Positions 34,341 through 46,409 of a stretch of 64,000 nucleotides of DNA are shown here, in pieces. The notes beneath the pieces were generated by a model. That model did not search any database, was not told the origin of the DNA, and saw only the letters and a list, made by a program, of their open reading frames with translations. Each line of letters begins with the position of its first letter. Position 1 is the first letter of the stretch. Source of the DNA: Pterois miles (taxonomy: Eukaryota > Chordata > Actinopteri > Perciformes > Scorpaenidae); the NCBI GenBank assembly GCA_947000775.1, contig CAMQGK010000299.1:992001-1056000 (forward strand), given 5' to 3'. The position numbers were made by a program, and so were the translations under genes.

Positions 34341-34829
34341 TGGATCCACAATTTTTAACAAAGGATCAAATCACTCTGTGCAATGTAAATAGTTTTGCTT
34401 TTAGCAATTAACCCACAAGAGCTACCAGACTCTGCAGCTCTGTGGAGTGTTTTAACATCTTCCAGTTAATTGTTTTGGTGTTTTGGTGCAACTTTTTTGG
34501 TTCAGTTTTACGTCTCTCAACTACCATGTTTCCAGCTGGCAGCTGGCAGCACTATAATCTCCCCGTCCGCAGATAGCAACTAGCTGGTGAACATAGTGGT
34601 GCATTTAGTGGCTAAAATATCAGACATTTCTCCAAAGAATTTGGCAGAGATCAAAACAGAGCTGGAAGGGGAGTAATTATTTGACTTCAATTCACCAGGT
34701 GGCCAAAAATCTGACTCTAAATGAAAGCTAATGTAGCTCTGTGTCTGCTGGACGTGCTAACATATTGGCCTTATTATCTTACATTATTATGTGAAATGGC
34801 TTCTATGGGGACAAACATCATAGACATTG
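34341..34829 (-). repeat. family C element inserted in family B copy 2
   Basis: The reverse complement contains cagctctgttttgatctctg and ttagccactaaatgc, then gttcaccagctagttgct, matching the right part of the family C copy at 52150-52660 (agctctgttttggtttccac, gttcacctgctagttgct). Family B copy 1 is uninterrupted at the same place (cacataaatacagttagactc followed by ggagtctcagctttac), which sets the borders. Confidence 0.6.
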
Positions 34830-35250
34830 GAGACAATAGGAGTCTCAGCTTTCCAGTGATAACCAGTTTATACAATTCTAAGATGGTTTAGGGACCCCAG
34901 TATGCAGAAATATTCAAATACACCATTTTTTGTGCAGAAAAACGACTTGGTTTGTGCCCCAAACTACATGTGATTATCATAAAGTGGGCATGTCTGTAAA
35001 GGGAAGACTCGTGGTCGCCCATAGGACCCATTTTCATCCACGTCTTGAGGTCAGAGGTCAAGGAAAATGGCCATGCCAGCTTTTCCTCGCCAAAATTTAG
35101 CATAACTTTAGAGCATTATTTAACCTCCTTCATGACATGTAAGTATGACGTGGTTCATACTACTGGATTCCTAATGTTTTCTAGTTTCATATGATGCCAA
35201 TAACTTCACTCTCACTTTAAAACTAAGCCCACTGCAACCTCTGAAAGACA
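34830..35250 (+). repeat. family B right part joined to a family A segment
   Basis: gagtctcagctttccagtga, tttagggaccccagtatgca and aatattcaaatacaccattt repeat copy 1 at 28229-28313, then cccaaactacatgtgattat begins the family A portion, ending near aaactaagcccactgcaacc. Same B-to-A order as at 28364. Confidence 0.75.
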
Positions 35251-36694
35251 AAAACAAAGTAAAAATTCAAGACCGCGTTCTGGAGAATCAATACAGTATC
35301 ACAAAACTTAATATCGCAATACTTGTGTATTGATATTTTCTTGCACCACTATCTAACATGATAAATTAAACATACTCATACATCAGATAAGACTCATAGA
35401 CACACTCCATACAGGGGAACGCCTCATTCATCAGTCAGTTAATTACTGAATTAGTGAGAAATTGTATGAGTGAATACTGCATGAGTGATGACTGAGTAGC
35501 GGTGACAAAAAGCCTGCATTTAAAGTAAAGAAGATCAAGAGGATACGTTTGAATATCCTTAAATCGGCCATGACGTTGACGGTGATGAAAAAGATGAAGA
35601 TTGTGTCGAATGGCTTCGCCTGAGGAAGGCTGGCGAGACGCTTTGAAGCAAAGTTATCAAAACGAGCTGAAGTACCGTCTAATTCTGTTGTTGTGACTCT
35701 GGTCAAAGCATTTTTAATTCATCCCCCCCTCACCAACACTGTTGTGAGCCCAGGACTTTCTTTTAAGTCTAATTTCAAGCGAAGCTTTCTCTCAGGTCCT
35801 ATTTTAACGGAGGGCATGAAGAGGCAGCGGGAGCGGCATTATGCTTCTCATTATCACTGGATCCAACTGCACTTTTACCCCGGGCTACTGGCAAAGCTCA
35901 TTAAAACAGGCCAACGTTGGAGTCACATCCTGAACTCAGAAATTTCTCTGTCAGACCCGGTGTGGAATGTCACAGGCATGTTGTTTTTTCTGCTCGCAGA
36001 TTCTTATATAAGTCGTTGCAGCTGTCATGGCAGGAGATAATTTGGAGCTACCATTCAGTAACCCCTGGGTGCTCCAGTCCTCACACCTTTTTAACAAGAA
36101 ACACCTCCCCACTAGTCATCCCCTCTATCTTGAGCCCTGTTTCCACCAAGAAAGTTTTGAGGAACCCATTGCGTTTTGACCACAGGGACTAGGGCCTACA
36201 TTAAGTTCTGGGAACCTTTTACCCCCCACTGTGGTCGGAGGGAAGTACTTTCTGAAACTTTCAGGTTGGATTTTGCAGGGATGACCGTCGCTGACTGGTG
36301 AAACGCACACACAGCACTACTGCTTCAACTGTGCTGCTTCATTCATAAAAAAAGAAGTACTCTAGTATAGATTTAGGACATATTCGGACAAAGGGAGAGC
36401 ATTTCTCTTTGTTTGATTACCTTAAAAGTAAAGTTAGGCTCTGCTGTCGTCCTCCCGACTCATTTCAAAAAAGACAAAAGAAATAGAGAGAGATTGTAGC
36501 GTGGCTGTACTCTGAATTAGCGAAAGAAAAGTTATTTTATGATTGTTTCACGGCATTAAAGTTCTAAAGCACAAATAAAAACCCTCAAACACTCAACAGA
36601 TGATTTACTATTGAGACAGATGCTCTTATTTTCATTTCCCTCCTCTGCATTTCATTCATTCCATCCGAAGTGCAACACTAAACATATGCAGCAG

Positions 36695-36696
<2 letters not shown>
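35251..36696. other. unassigned; small family F fragment at the left edge
   Basis: At 35284-35345 'gaatcaatacagtatcacaa ... attgatattttcttgcacc' is a fragment of the family F end. The rest holds no supported gene; frames of 115 and 91 codons at 35693-36192 overlap and lack motifs. Confidence 0.4.

Positions 36697-36737
<41 letters not shown>
36697..36737. repeat. (AT)n microsatellite
   Basis: About 20 AT units. Confidence 0.95.
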
Positions 36738-36738
<1 letters not shown>

Positions 36739-37767
36739 TCACCAGAAGTATGAAATATTATGTTTCTTATAAATTAAAAAAAAAAAATGTCTGAATGTCA
36801 GAATGTCAGACCTTCCCGTTTTTTTCACTACTGGTGAAGGCATGGCGCATCACTCTGCCTCTTATTACTTGTTGCTTTCGTTGGTTGGATAAGCTACGTT
36901 TAGGCATGAAGAGTGAGATTTAGTTTTGGTTAAGCTGACAACCTCCCAGCTAATTTAATTGATGAGTTCGAGACTTATTGGAAAGTGGCTGAAGTGTTTA
37001 ACCTTTCAATTTTAAAAAAGATCAGCTTATCGTTGCAGCCGGGTGGCTTGTTAGGCCGTAAAACCACAGCACCGCTGCATGAAATGCACCTATCTCATCG
37101 GTTAATGATTGGTTGACGAGCGTCGGCTATCGGTAGGAAAAGAAAATCTAAATTGACATTCGTACCGCTAAACCTTAAGAAGAAAGATGCCATATGAGCA
37201 CCACAAACGCTGAAATGACTTCACACCCGTAACTTTATTTCTTTGTACGATTCTCCCCTGCGGCTGATAAATGTGTCTGTTTTTGCATGTTAAGATATGC
37301 AGAAGGAGAAAGTAGAAACCACCTATACTTCTACGCATACATGTAATTGCACCATACTATTGTTGCTCCTGCCGTCCTTTTAATAACTAGTAGCAGAATG
37401 GAAATTAGCATGCTTACATAAAATGAGCCCTCCATACTTTCCTCATCTCTCCTTGCATTTATCTATAAATACATCCAGTGTCTGTGGTGTGTACGGCTGG
37501 TTACAGGTGTGTTGTTTTGTGCTTTTGCCTGTCGTTACGATGGATCGCATGGAAACGGTTACAGTTCAGAAATGAACCACAGAATCTTGCAGCGCTTTGG
37601 TAGCAGGAGGTCTGAAGGGTCTACAGTGTGTGTAAATGTATATGAACATGTGATTATTTGTGCCTTAATTGTTTTCTGAGCAAGTCTCAGATGAAAACCG
37701 TGTGAATGGAGCAGAGTTACACTGTGGATCAGCTGGGTGGGCCTCCAGTGGCCGCTATACATGAGTG
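36738..37767. other. unassigned sequence
   Basis: Nothing recognised. The 83-codon minus frame at 37559-37810 overlaps a MITE A fragment. Confidence 0.35.
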
Positions 37768-37951
37768 TGCTCCCGCTAAATTTTGGCGAGGAAAAACTTA
37801 ACATTTTCAAAGGGGTCCCTTAACCTTAACCTTTGACCTCAAGATATGTAAATGAAAATGGGTTCTTTGGGTACCCACGAGTCTCCCCTTTACAGACCAC
37901 TTTATGATAATCACATGCAGTTTTGGGGAAGTCATAGTCAAGTCAGCACAC
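37768..37951 (-). repeat. MITE family A fragment
   Basis: aaattttggcgaggaaaaac, tttcaaaggggtcccttaa, gggtacccacgagtctcccc, tgataatcacatgcagtttt and gtcatagtcaagtcagcaca. Left and right ends missing. Confidence 0.8.
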
Positions 37952-38474
37952 ATGGGAAATTAAATCATTTCACCTGTGTATTCCTTTTCCTTTTTAATGA
38001 GTTTGAAATCATTTTTTTTAATGCCAGAATCAATATATTTGCTTCAACTGAATGTATACGGAGGTAGAATGAAGTTACCGCTTTTATTGTTGTGGTTTGA
38101 GTATCGTAACGTCATATCCGCACTGTATCCGTCAACCAAAGCAAAATGTAGAAAAATGTAGAAAAGGGTGGAGGGTCCCCATGGATATGACTTGCACCCT
38201 CACATTTTTAATCCAAAGTGTTAAACACTACACATACAGAAAAGTATGGAAACATTTTGGGTTTCACTCATTACAGGAAAAGCAAAGCTAGACATCATAG
38301 CAAAAGCTGCATCTGTCATGGACAGGAAACATTATCATATTACAGTAACGTGCGGTCAAACCAGCCACCGCTCCGTGGTGAAATCAGCCGACCCTGCAAC
38401 TGTAGAGCACCCATGTACTGACATTTATGTTAAATGCATTCAAACAGCCCCACTGGACGAGAACGGAGCTAACA
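37952..38474. other. unassigned sequence
   Basis: Overlapping frames of 60-108 codons on plus share the same bases in different frames and show no motif. Confidence 0.35.
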
Positions 38475-38625
38475 GTAGCCACGTTTACAGCGATCGACAT
38501 AAACCACCTCTCTCATTCGTGATGAAATTTCTTTCCGATTCGTATCGGATCATAATCTTCCCATTGACGTGAAGCTTTTTTTTTTTTCTGATTGATTTTA
38601 TTTGTGTCCATGTAAACGCCGCTAC
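38475..38625 (+). mobile_element. MITE-like family I, short copy with terminal inverted repeats
   Basis: Starts gtagccacgtttaca and ends tgtaaacgccgctac, a 15-base inverted repeat with two mismatches. Internal phrases gacataaaccacctctctcat and gatgaaatttctttccgat match 20446-20945. Only 151 bases, so a compact deletion derivative. Confidence 0.7.
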
Positions 38626-40570
38626 TAAGTGCTAGCGACGGGTTTGACAAAGTTACAGGAAGTATACACGTGTGACTGTCCAATTTTCAAAATAAGACCC
38701 CTAGAAGTGTATGATTCAACTTTTTCCTATGGTCTAGAGTTATAAACAAAAAATGGAGTAAATCCTGATCTCAAATCACAATAATTGTAGAATCACAATA
38801 CTTAAAAATTGCCATTCGTATTGAATCACCAAGTATCGTGAGACTTTCGAATCTGGAGATAAGAGCATCATCCCAGCCCTGATATTTGCTCGCTCCCATG
38901 TTGATAAGAGTATTAAATACTTGACAAATCTCCCTTTTCATGTACATTTGAACACATATATGCAACTAATGAATCCTTTCTTCTAGAGTTATGGGAATAA
39001 TGTGTAATATGTCAAAGTTACTCATGTATGAGACCGATACTGTTGATGGAGAGCCAGATAGAACCGGCCTCATGGGAGGGAACAGGAAGAAGCTAATAGG
39101 ATTTAGTATTACCGAGAGTTAATACACACCATTCTCCGTGTTACAGCCATGATCTGGCCGCAGTAATATTGATTTGAAACAGTGATCCGTCTTTGTAGTT
39201 GAGCCCGAGCGGACAGCAGGAGAGACTCTGCTGAGCTAATAGCCTTCACTCACCGACCTCTCTGCAAACAAAGAACATGCAACGAGGAGTGTGTGAGTGA
39301 CAAAGTGAGAGTGTGTGTGTGTGTGTGTGCATCTGCTTTTGAGTGCAGAAAGGTGTTTGTGAGAAGGGAAGTCTCTGCAGGAGTCAGCTGGTCTTCCTGT
39401 CTGGAGCTTGCCCACATATTTGCATTTTTTGTAATGAGAATATGCATGAACGCACATGTGCAAATTTGTGTGTGTGTGTGTTTGCATGCGAGGAAGTTTA
39501 AGCAGTGTGATACCTCCCGGCGCCCCTCGTTCACCTATCCCCTAATCTCTGCCGACTCCCAAGTGAGATAACAGAGCTTACTGACATTTGAATATTCCGA
39601 CTCCTCGGCAGGAATATCAATTAAGACCAAGGCGGCGCTCGCAGCTTTCGCTTTCTTCTTTCTCCCCCGCTGTGCTCGTTTTTCCTGTCACTCCAGCGGC
39701 CCGACTGCGTCGAGAAAGAACACAAGACACTAAACCTGGACTCGACGAGGGGCAGACTAGTTTTGCACCGCCGCCATCACCACGGGAGGTTTCATAAGAG
39801 TTTGCTGAACCTGAAGTCCTGTGTTCTCCCTCCACCCAGCGTCTGATTGTCTCCAGGCAATCAGCAGAGATGAGATGCGATGCTGGCGTTAGATAACAGA
39901 TACCTTTCCTTTTTGGATCTGTCCTCTTTCCGCCGAGCTCCGTGCAATTCTGGTGGATTTGATTTGATTCAATTTCCCTCTAATCTCGCTGCCTCATGCA
40001 CATTAGAATATGTGGAAGCTGTGTGTGAAGTGTAGAATTGGGGGGACTGATGAGAAATTTCCAGTTGCTTTGAGTAACGAGCAGCCTGAAAAATGGCGAG
40101 TTGCATAAATCTGCATACATAAACCCAAATGTAACCAAGAGCATATTGAAATAAAGTCATTCATCCTCCCTCTGTCAAGTCCTTCTGTCTACTTGCACTT
40201 CTCTGGCCTCGCAAGAATGTAAAATGACTACATTATTCATTATATTTATTATGGTGTAGATAGAGCGGCGACGGAGCCACTTAGAAGAGTGTTTTTCATC
40301 TCACACACATTCACACTTGCATATGCTAAATCCAGAAATGCTGAGAAGAAACACTTTTGCAGTGTTATTCTTCCCCGCTAGATTTATGCAATCAATTCAA
40401 ACACAGTGGGAATTAGTGGAGCCCCGGAGCAAAGTGGTTCAGAAGTTATCAAAATGACTCCAATAAATGTTCTCAAGTCAAAACTTAAAAATGTTGGACT
40501 GAGCTCTGGGGGAAGAAGAGGGGGGAGGGACAGACGACGGAGAGGTAAAGGGCGTAATAGGATGCATATG
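38626..40570. other. unassigned; short (TG)n tracts
   Basis: A family F-like patch lies at about 38778-38850 (cacaataattgtagaatcac). TG tracts at 39310-39329 and 39466-39482. The stretch 39540-39900 is GC-richer, with frames on both strands but no motif. No gene supported. Confidence 0.4.
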
Positions 40571-40904
40571 TGGGGGCGGCAGTAGCTCAGTCTGTAGGGA
40601 GTTGGCTTGGGAACCGGAGGGTCACCGGTTCAAGTCCCGACATGGACCAAAAACTGAGTGTGAACTGGTAGCTGGAGAGGTGCCAGTTTACCTCTTGGGC
40701 ACTGCCGAGGTGCCCCTGAGCAAGGCACCAAACCCCCAACTGCTCGGGGCGCTTGTCAGGAGCAGCTCCATCACTCTGACATCTCTCCATTAATGCATGT
40801 ATGTGTGTTTCAGGTCTGCATGTACCATGTATGAGTTAAACAGAGTGTAAATTGAATTTCCCCATTGTGGGACTAATAAAGGTAGATCTTCTTCTTCTTC
40901 TTCT
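40571..40904 (+). mobile_element. tRNA-derived SINE, family S1, best-preserved copy
   Basis: Head with A box TAGCTCAGTCTG (40583-40594) and B box GGTTCAAGTCC (40627-40637), 33 bases apart as in a tRNA. The body is shared with the other copies, then gtaaattgaatttccccatt, gggactaataaagg and four to five CTT units. Near identity with the copy at 23335-23672 shows recent activity of the family. Confidence 0.92.
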
Positions 40905-40974
40905 ATAGCAGAGCTCACTGAACTACCCAATACTGGAGACATGGAGTCGGTAAAGGAGCCATTGACTTATTGTG

Positions 40975-41135
40975 TCCTGTTTGAGCTGCCTTCTCAAAGA
41001 CGTGCTGCTGTATCCATCTGACTCCCAAGAATCTGCTGAGTAACTTTGTTTGGGATGAGGTTACAGCAAACTGTAAATTCTCCCACGCAGTCGACAATCA
41101 TCTAGCATAAACAAGGCCGAGATGGAGGGAATAAC
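40975..41135 (+). repeat. dispersed repeat pair, copy 2
   Basis: Partner of 31240-31410 in the same orientation: tgctgagtaactttgtttgg, gatgaggttacagcaaactg and ctagcataaacaaggccgag. It lies just downstream of the S1 SINE, which is absent at copy 1. Confidence 0.65.
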
Positions 41136-41658
41136 AAAGCCAGAGCTCGTATCCCTGCACCTCAAACAACAACTCGCCATCTCTTCTCCTTCCTCTCGCT
41201 TCACCCTGTTATTTTTACTCTCCCCTTTTTTTTCTTTTTCTCTCCCCCTCTTCCCAACTCTCCCCTTTCTCCATCAGTCCATCCTTCCCTTCCTCCCCAC
41301 CTATCCACAGTTGTTGCCTTGGTAACAATACAAAGAGATTTTCTTTGCAGCTCTGTCACCGTGGCAACGCTTGGCTTTCCTCCAGGCCGTTGTTGGAAGC
41401 GCGCCGCCCTCCGGTCCGCTCCAGCCGGCTTGTACTGACCACCGTCGGTGGGATCGTGGCTACCCATTGGCTGGAAACCACTCGAGTGCTGGTGCCTCTG
41501 TGGGCTCTGGAGGAGATGCAGATAAGATGGAGGGTCTGTGGCTCTGAAACTGCTGGAGATTCAGTGTTTTGATTGTGGCTGTGGTGATTATCGAAGTGTT
41601 GGGACTGGAGTGATTACCATCTTGCTGAGTTATTTTCTTCTGTGTCACGCTGGTTTTG
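41136..41658. other. unassigned sequence with a pyrimidine-rich tract
   Basis: A C/T-rich stretch at 41180-41310 (opposite strand GA-rich) gives opposed frames. No gene recognised. Confidence 0.35.
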
Positions 41659-42383
41659 GTTTATTTTAGGGCTGTCCGTCCATTAACATATCTAATCGTG
41701 ATTAATCGCATGATTGTCCATAGTTATCATAACTGATTACATATTAATCACACATTTTTATCTGTTGAACATGTACATTAAAGGGAGATTTGTCAAGTAT
41801 TCTATACTCTTATCAACATGGGAGTAGGCAAATATGCTCCTTTATGCAAATAGATGTATATATTTATTGTTAGAAATCAATTATCAACACACAACAATGA
41901 CAGATATTGTCCAGTAACCGTCACAGGGTACATGGCAAACTGCGGCTCAACAGGCAACAACAGCTGTCAGTGTGTCAGTGTGCTGACTTGACTATGACTT
42001 GATCCAAACTGCATGTGATTATCATAAAGTGGGCATGTCTGTAAAGAGGAGACTCGTGGCTACCCAAAGAACCCGTTTTCATTCAGATATCTGGAGGTCA
42101 GAGGTCAAGGACCCCTTTGAAAATGGACATGACAATATAGCATGTTTGGAGCATTATTTAGCTTCACCTTCATGACAAGCTAGTATGACATGGTTGGTAC
42201 CAATAGATTCCTCAGGTTTTATAGTTTGATAGTTTGAAGTTTCTTCACTCTTGCTTTTAAACTGAGCCTGCTAAAACCTAAAAATCGTAAATTGCATTAA
42301 TGCATTAAAGAAATAAGTGGTGGTAAAACATATTTGCATGAATGCATTATTATCCTGTTAAGTCTGACAGCCTTAGTTTATTT
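41659..42383 (+). mobile_element. MITE family A, full length with 8-bp target duplication
   Basis: The element is 41667-42375 (709 bases), starting TAGGGCTGTCC and ending GACAGCCTTA, flanked by perfect GTTTATTT copies at 41659-41666 and 42376-42383. An 8-bp duplication is a hallmark of the hAT superfamily. Internal AT-rich ends (aatcgtgattaatcgcatga) and a middle shared with eight other copies in the window. No open frame, so it relied on a transposase supplied elsewhere. Confidence 0.9.
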
Positions 42384-43060
42384 CAGTGTTGCCAACTTAG
42401 CGACTTTGTCGCTATATTTAGTGAGTTTTCAGACCCCTCTAGTGACTAGTTTTCAACAAAGCGACTAGAGACAAATCTAGAGACTTTTTCTGATGTTATT
42501 GGACTTTTGGAGACTGATGTGAAAGCTTGTATCGCTTTTACTCTTCTCAATGAGCAGTCTGCGTCCAGACTGCAAATGAATCACACTCACGAGGCCGCCG
42601 ACCGCTGATCCCACCCTAGCTTACAGTCAGGACGGGATGTAAATGTAAACTTTTCTTTGTCTTAAATAAATGACTGCATTAAAATAAATCACTGCATTTG
42701 ACTCACAGCCTCAGTCACTCTCACCTCGTCCACTGTGTTTGTCTCTCTGTGACATGAGCAAACATCTAGCTGGCTCAGTCTAAACCAGGGGTGTCAAACT
42801 CAAATACACAGTGGGCCAAAAAACAAACAAACTGGACTTCCCACTGCTGCTACCCACTTCAAAACTCACATAAATGATTAATGGTGTTCATAGCCCCAAA
42901 GTTAGTAAACGTTACCCTTCTCTCCTACAGCGCATTACAATTTCAAGCACATGGCCAGTTGTGCAAATTCAGTGATGACGTCATTTAACAACTTCTAGCG
43001 ACTTTTAGGACAACCAGTAGTTACTTTCCTCACGGAGGAGTTGGCAACGCTGGTTTATTT
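42384..43060 (+). mobile_element. second hAT-like MITE sharing the same target duplication
   Basis: The element is 42384-43052 (669 bases), starting CAGTGTTGCCAACT and ending AGTTGGCAACGCTG, a 14-base inverted repeat with one mismatch, followed by another GTTTATTT (43053-43060). The left duplication is the right duplication of the neighbouring family A element. Subterminal tagcgactt-type motifs repeat inside both ends. A fragment reading ccaggggtgtcaaactcaaa (about 42786) looks like the terminus of yet another hAT-type MITE. Non-coding. Confidence 0.88.
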
Positions 43061-44480
43061 ACATCAAAATGACACTTTCTTCCAAGAATCAGCAGATAAA
43101 TGTTCATACATGTGCTTAGACACCATAAAACGAGACTCCTGTTATCAGGTCTTTACTCATAATCAGCATTTTATGATTTTCTTCAATATTTAAAATAATC
43201 AGGTGATTGTTGCCTCTGTATTCATAGTTACAGTGCACACAGGAGCAGCTAAAAGCTAATTTGGCATCTTTTTAATGGTGCAAATTTGCCAAAATACAAA
43301 CAAATATTGGCTCTAAATAAACTGAAGTTGCTGAAGGTACAGCCCAGGGGTAACTCACTGACTCCAGAGCAGCAGTTTAGAGTTGCTGGGGGTTATAGTT
43401 GGGTGATTGTCTCCATAGTCATAGTGCAGCAGTGTGCCTGTGTCACAAGTGTCTGGGCATATTACATTTTATAATAATATACTACTACATAATAATAATA
43501 ATAATGATAATAATGACTTATTACTTGAATGTGAGCGTGAATGGTTGTCTGTCTCTATGATCTCAAGATCTTCTATCGACACGACCCCTCAGAGCGAGCT
43601 ATTCCCTACCCTGGTTTCAGAAATAAAAGTCTCTTTCATTTTTCCCATGCACAGCTTTATGTGCACTTCTACGACTAGGATCGACATGAAACTCTCCTGG
43701 TTGAATCATAAGTATAAAAAAAAATCAACTGTGTTAGAAAATATCTGGCTCCTTAACAAAAAGTCTGTAGATATAAAAATGGGAAATCAACTACGACTCC
43801 AGAAGAGCATTTCAGCAAGAAACATCCAGTTCAAAATTTGTTACATGCTACACTAATGGATGGTGGAAGTTACACAATGAACGGTTTTATTAAATTCACT
43901 TTTTGATTCTGGGTCAATTTTGAATGATTTCAGCAAATATGGTGTTCTGATTCTCGCCTCTGATTGGCTCCTATGGCAGCGAGGCTCATGGGAAGTATTT
44001 AGAGCCACAGGTGATGCCAAACTCACAGAAAACTCACAGAATTTTTTCCTGAAATAAAGTTTAAATAACCAACACTGGTGGTCATAATGTGAATAAATAA
44101 GTCCTGTTTGTCTGTGTTAAGTAATAACAGGCAATTTGTCGAGCGAATTTTTGCAATGTTGCAAATAAAAGGACCAAAAGCATTGAAAGATCTATGAGAG
44201 AAAAATGGAGAGCGGACGAAGAAACGTGAGGCGAACATCCGAGAAGACGCTGACAGCAGAAAGAGCCAATCAGTCATGTGACTGAATGTTTGCTACATCA
44301 GAAAGGTGTTTCCTTAACCTATTTAGCGCATCAACTCTTTTTTGACAAATGTAAAATCCCTCTGAAGCCTCAAGGACGTTTTATTGAATTTTGCCATTTC
44401 TATACAGCTTTTCAAATGCGACACTTCAAAATGTGCATACAGTTGTGAATGGAAACACAGAGGGCACTTCACAACTCTAT
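43061..44480. other. unassigned; (AAT)n tract
   Basis: AAT-rich tract at 43471-43515. An 84-codon minus-strand frame (44023-44277) is longer than most here but has no motif, splice site or homologue I recognise; it may be an old repeat. A 140-codon plus frame at 43434-43856 is equally unsupported. Confidence 0.4.
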
Positions 44481-45122
44481 TGGTGCCTTCAAATGGGGTC
44501 ATGTTAGCCGTGCTCATGAGAGAGGTCCGTATGAATGCCCCACTCCTTTTGTTTTTTTTTTAAGATGATGTTTTGACTTTTTGCGTTTAGATAGTTATGA
44601 ACAGTGGAGACAGAGGCAGAGAGAGACACGCAGGATCCGAACGCCGAGTCACTGCGATAAGGACTCATCCTCGGTACGTACGGCGTCAGCTCCACCAGGT
44701 GAGCTACCACGGCGCCCCAGACGCCACGCCGCTGTGGTGTTCACGACCTCGTGAGTGGAAAATTTCTGAAAGCTCTGAGTTTACAAGTTTACGAGTTGTT
44801 GACTTTGTCAGAGATAGCTGAGGCCATTGAAGTTCGTTCGTTGGTACATAATAAGCTAATATGCTGTAATTTTAGTTGTAAATTGTTTTTCTTTGTAATT
44901 TTATAATATGTCTGAGGAAAATGGTGATATTCCCAAAAGCCTCATCTTTCTCCTCTGTCATTATGACATTGTATTTTACTGCATTGTTACCTGCTTGCTA
45001 GCTTGCTAGATTGTTAGCCGTAGCAACGTTGATATTGCTGTTGCTTAGCAGCAGTTTTCTTATCGGGTGTACACGACCCACGTTGTAAACATGTGGTCAC
45101 AAGTTTCATTTGAAGGCACTGT
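44481..45122. mobile_element. MITE family E, split by a SINE
   Basis: Ends GTGCCTTCAAATG (44483-44495) and CATTTGAAGGCAC (45107-45119), a perfect 13-base inverted repeat. Inside are ttagccgtagcaacgttgat and attgctgttgcttagcagca, repeated in the partial copy at 50370-50560. A minus-strand tRNA-derived SINE (44553-44717) interrupts it. No coding frame. Confidence 0.75.
44553..44717 (-). mobile_element. tRNA-derived SINE, family S3, short copy
   Basis: The minus strand begins tggggcgccgtggtagctca, A box TAGCTCACCTGG (plus 44695-44706), then gtaccgaggatgagtcctta, a degenerate B box (cgttcggatcc), a pyrimidine-rich ctctctctgcctctgtctc body and an A-rich end. The phrase order gtaccgagg...gagtcctt is typical of a widespread fish tRNA SINE (memory). 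It lies within MITE E, so it is younger. Confidence 0.65.
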
Positions 45123-46409
45123 AAACTTCCATCTAGCATGCCTCAAAGCTTGATGGGAACTGTAGTTCTTAGTTTAATAAGAAAGAGGAAAAACAATAGC
45201 ACTGAAAAAAACTTTTTTACTCTTTTACATTATCAATACATATTCTAACATTTATTTTGCTCTGAATTTCCTGACAACACGGTTCTTATATTCCTGGCAT
45301 ACTGATACGCTGCTGTATCCGTTTAGATACAGATATTTGCCCTGTGCTGAAAATCTGTTGACACACAGGTAAAAAAAGTAAAGCAGCTTAAACTTTTATG
45401 TTATCTGACGCATCTGAAGTGTCTTCCTGTGAGGACTATGATACCTCCTTGACTGATTTTGGGGAGCACCTGGCAGGAATTAGTACCGGTACTCAGTTTG
45501 GCCCAAAATGGTAGGTCTGATAACTGAGCTTGTGTTTGACTTGTGGAGAGAGATCCGTGATGATAGTATCGAGGAGAGAAGAGGGGCTGAGAGTGTCTTC
45601 CCTCCGTTTGGGCCCATAATTGCTTGCTACACCCCTGCTGGTGGAACACAGATATTGCTGCAAACGCTAATGCTGCACAGCTGGTGCCGAAACTGTGCGC
45701 CACTCGTGAGGTGCAGCAGCCAGTTGGCAACTAATGGGCTTATTACAACAGCACCAGGAGACTTGACATTTTGGATGTATTGTGCCAATGAGTAAAATGC
45801 ACTTTAGAGATGTCACGCTAATGGGATTGTGTTTTGGCAGGCTGGTTCTGGCAGGGGTTGGGAATTACTGCGTTTACCAGGCCAAAACCTGGCATCAACA
45901 CTGGCAACTGATTACACTTGTGTAAGAGTGTCAGTGTTTTGTTGCTGTGAAGTCTTTTGTCTCTGAGTGTCAATGAGTTTTTCTTTGTTTTGTTTTGTTT
46001 TTTCAAATACAGCATGACTTTGTCTCTGCTTCACATCAAGGCCTATTGAAACAAACTCTCTGGGTATCAGTTCGACAGATTAGTCTCCTCCCTACCCTCA
46101 TTGTCATGGTGACTGGCAGGACACGATGAGAACAAAATCACTTCACTTCATGCAACTAAAAAAGTTATGTATCCAAGCTGTTACACAGGAATAAAGGGCC
46201 ACTTCACAGATTTTATACATAAATCCCATTTACCTGTCAGGAGTACTTCTCAGCCTTGTATGATGTTTTCTGTGGCTCTGTAGGAAATTTTCCCAAGTTA
46301 GAACGATTAACCATGATGACGTCGTCTGGATAATAGCGAATAACCTCTTCTTCCTTGTTCCAGCGCTCTTAGTGCCAATTACCTGAATGTGGATCACCTC
46401 TGTGTTTAT
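45123..46409. other. unassigned sequence
   Basis: Opposed frames at 45401-45795 (109 and 95 codons) shadow one another; no motif. Nothing else recognised. Confidence 0.35.

Noticed and set aside
40571..40645. Possible tRNA genes at the SINE heads
   Set aside because: A and B boxes are present but no complete cloverleaf is formed and the sequence continues into a SINE body and tail; the same applies to the S2 and S3 heads.
43434..43856. 140-codon plus-strand frame
   Set aside because: Includes an Asn run from the AAT microsatellite and no motif; unsupported.
44023..44277. 84-codon minus-strand frame, cleanly open
   Set aside because: No recognised domain, no splice or promoter context; likely an old repeat or chance.
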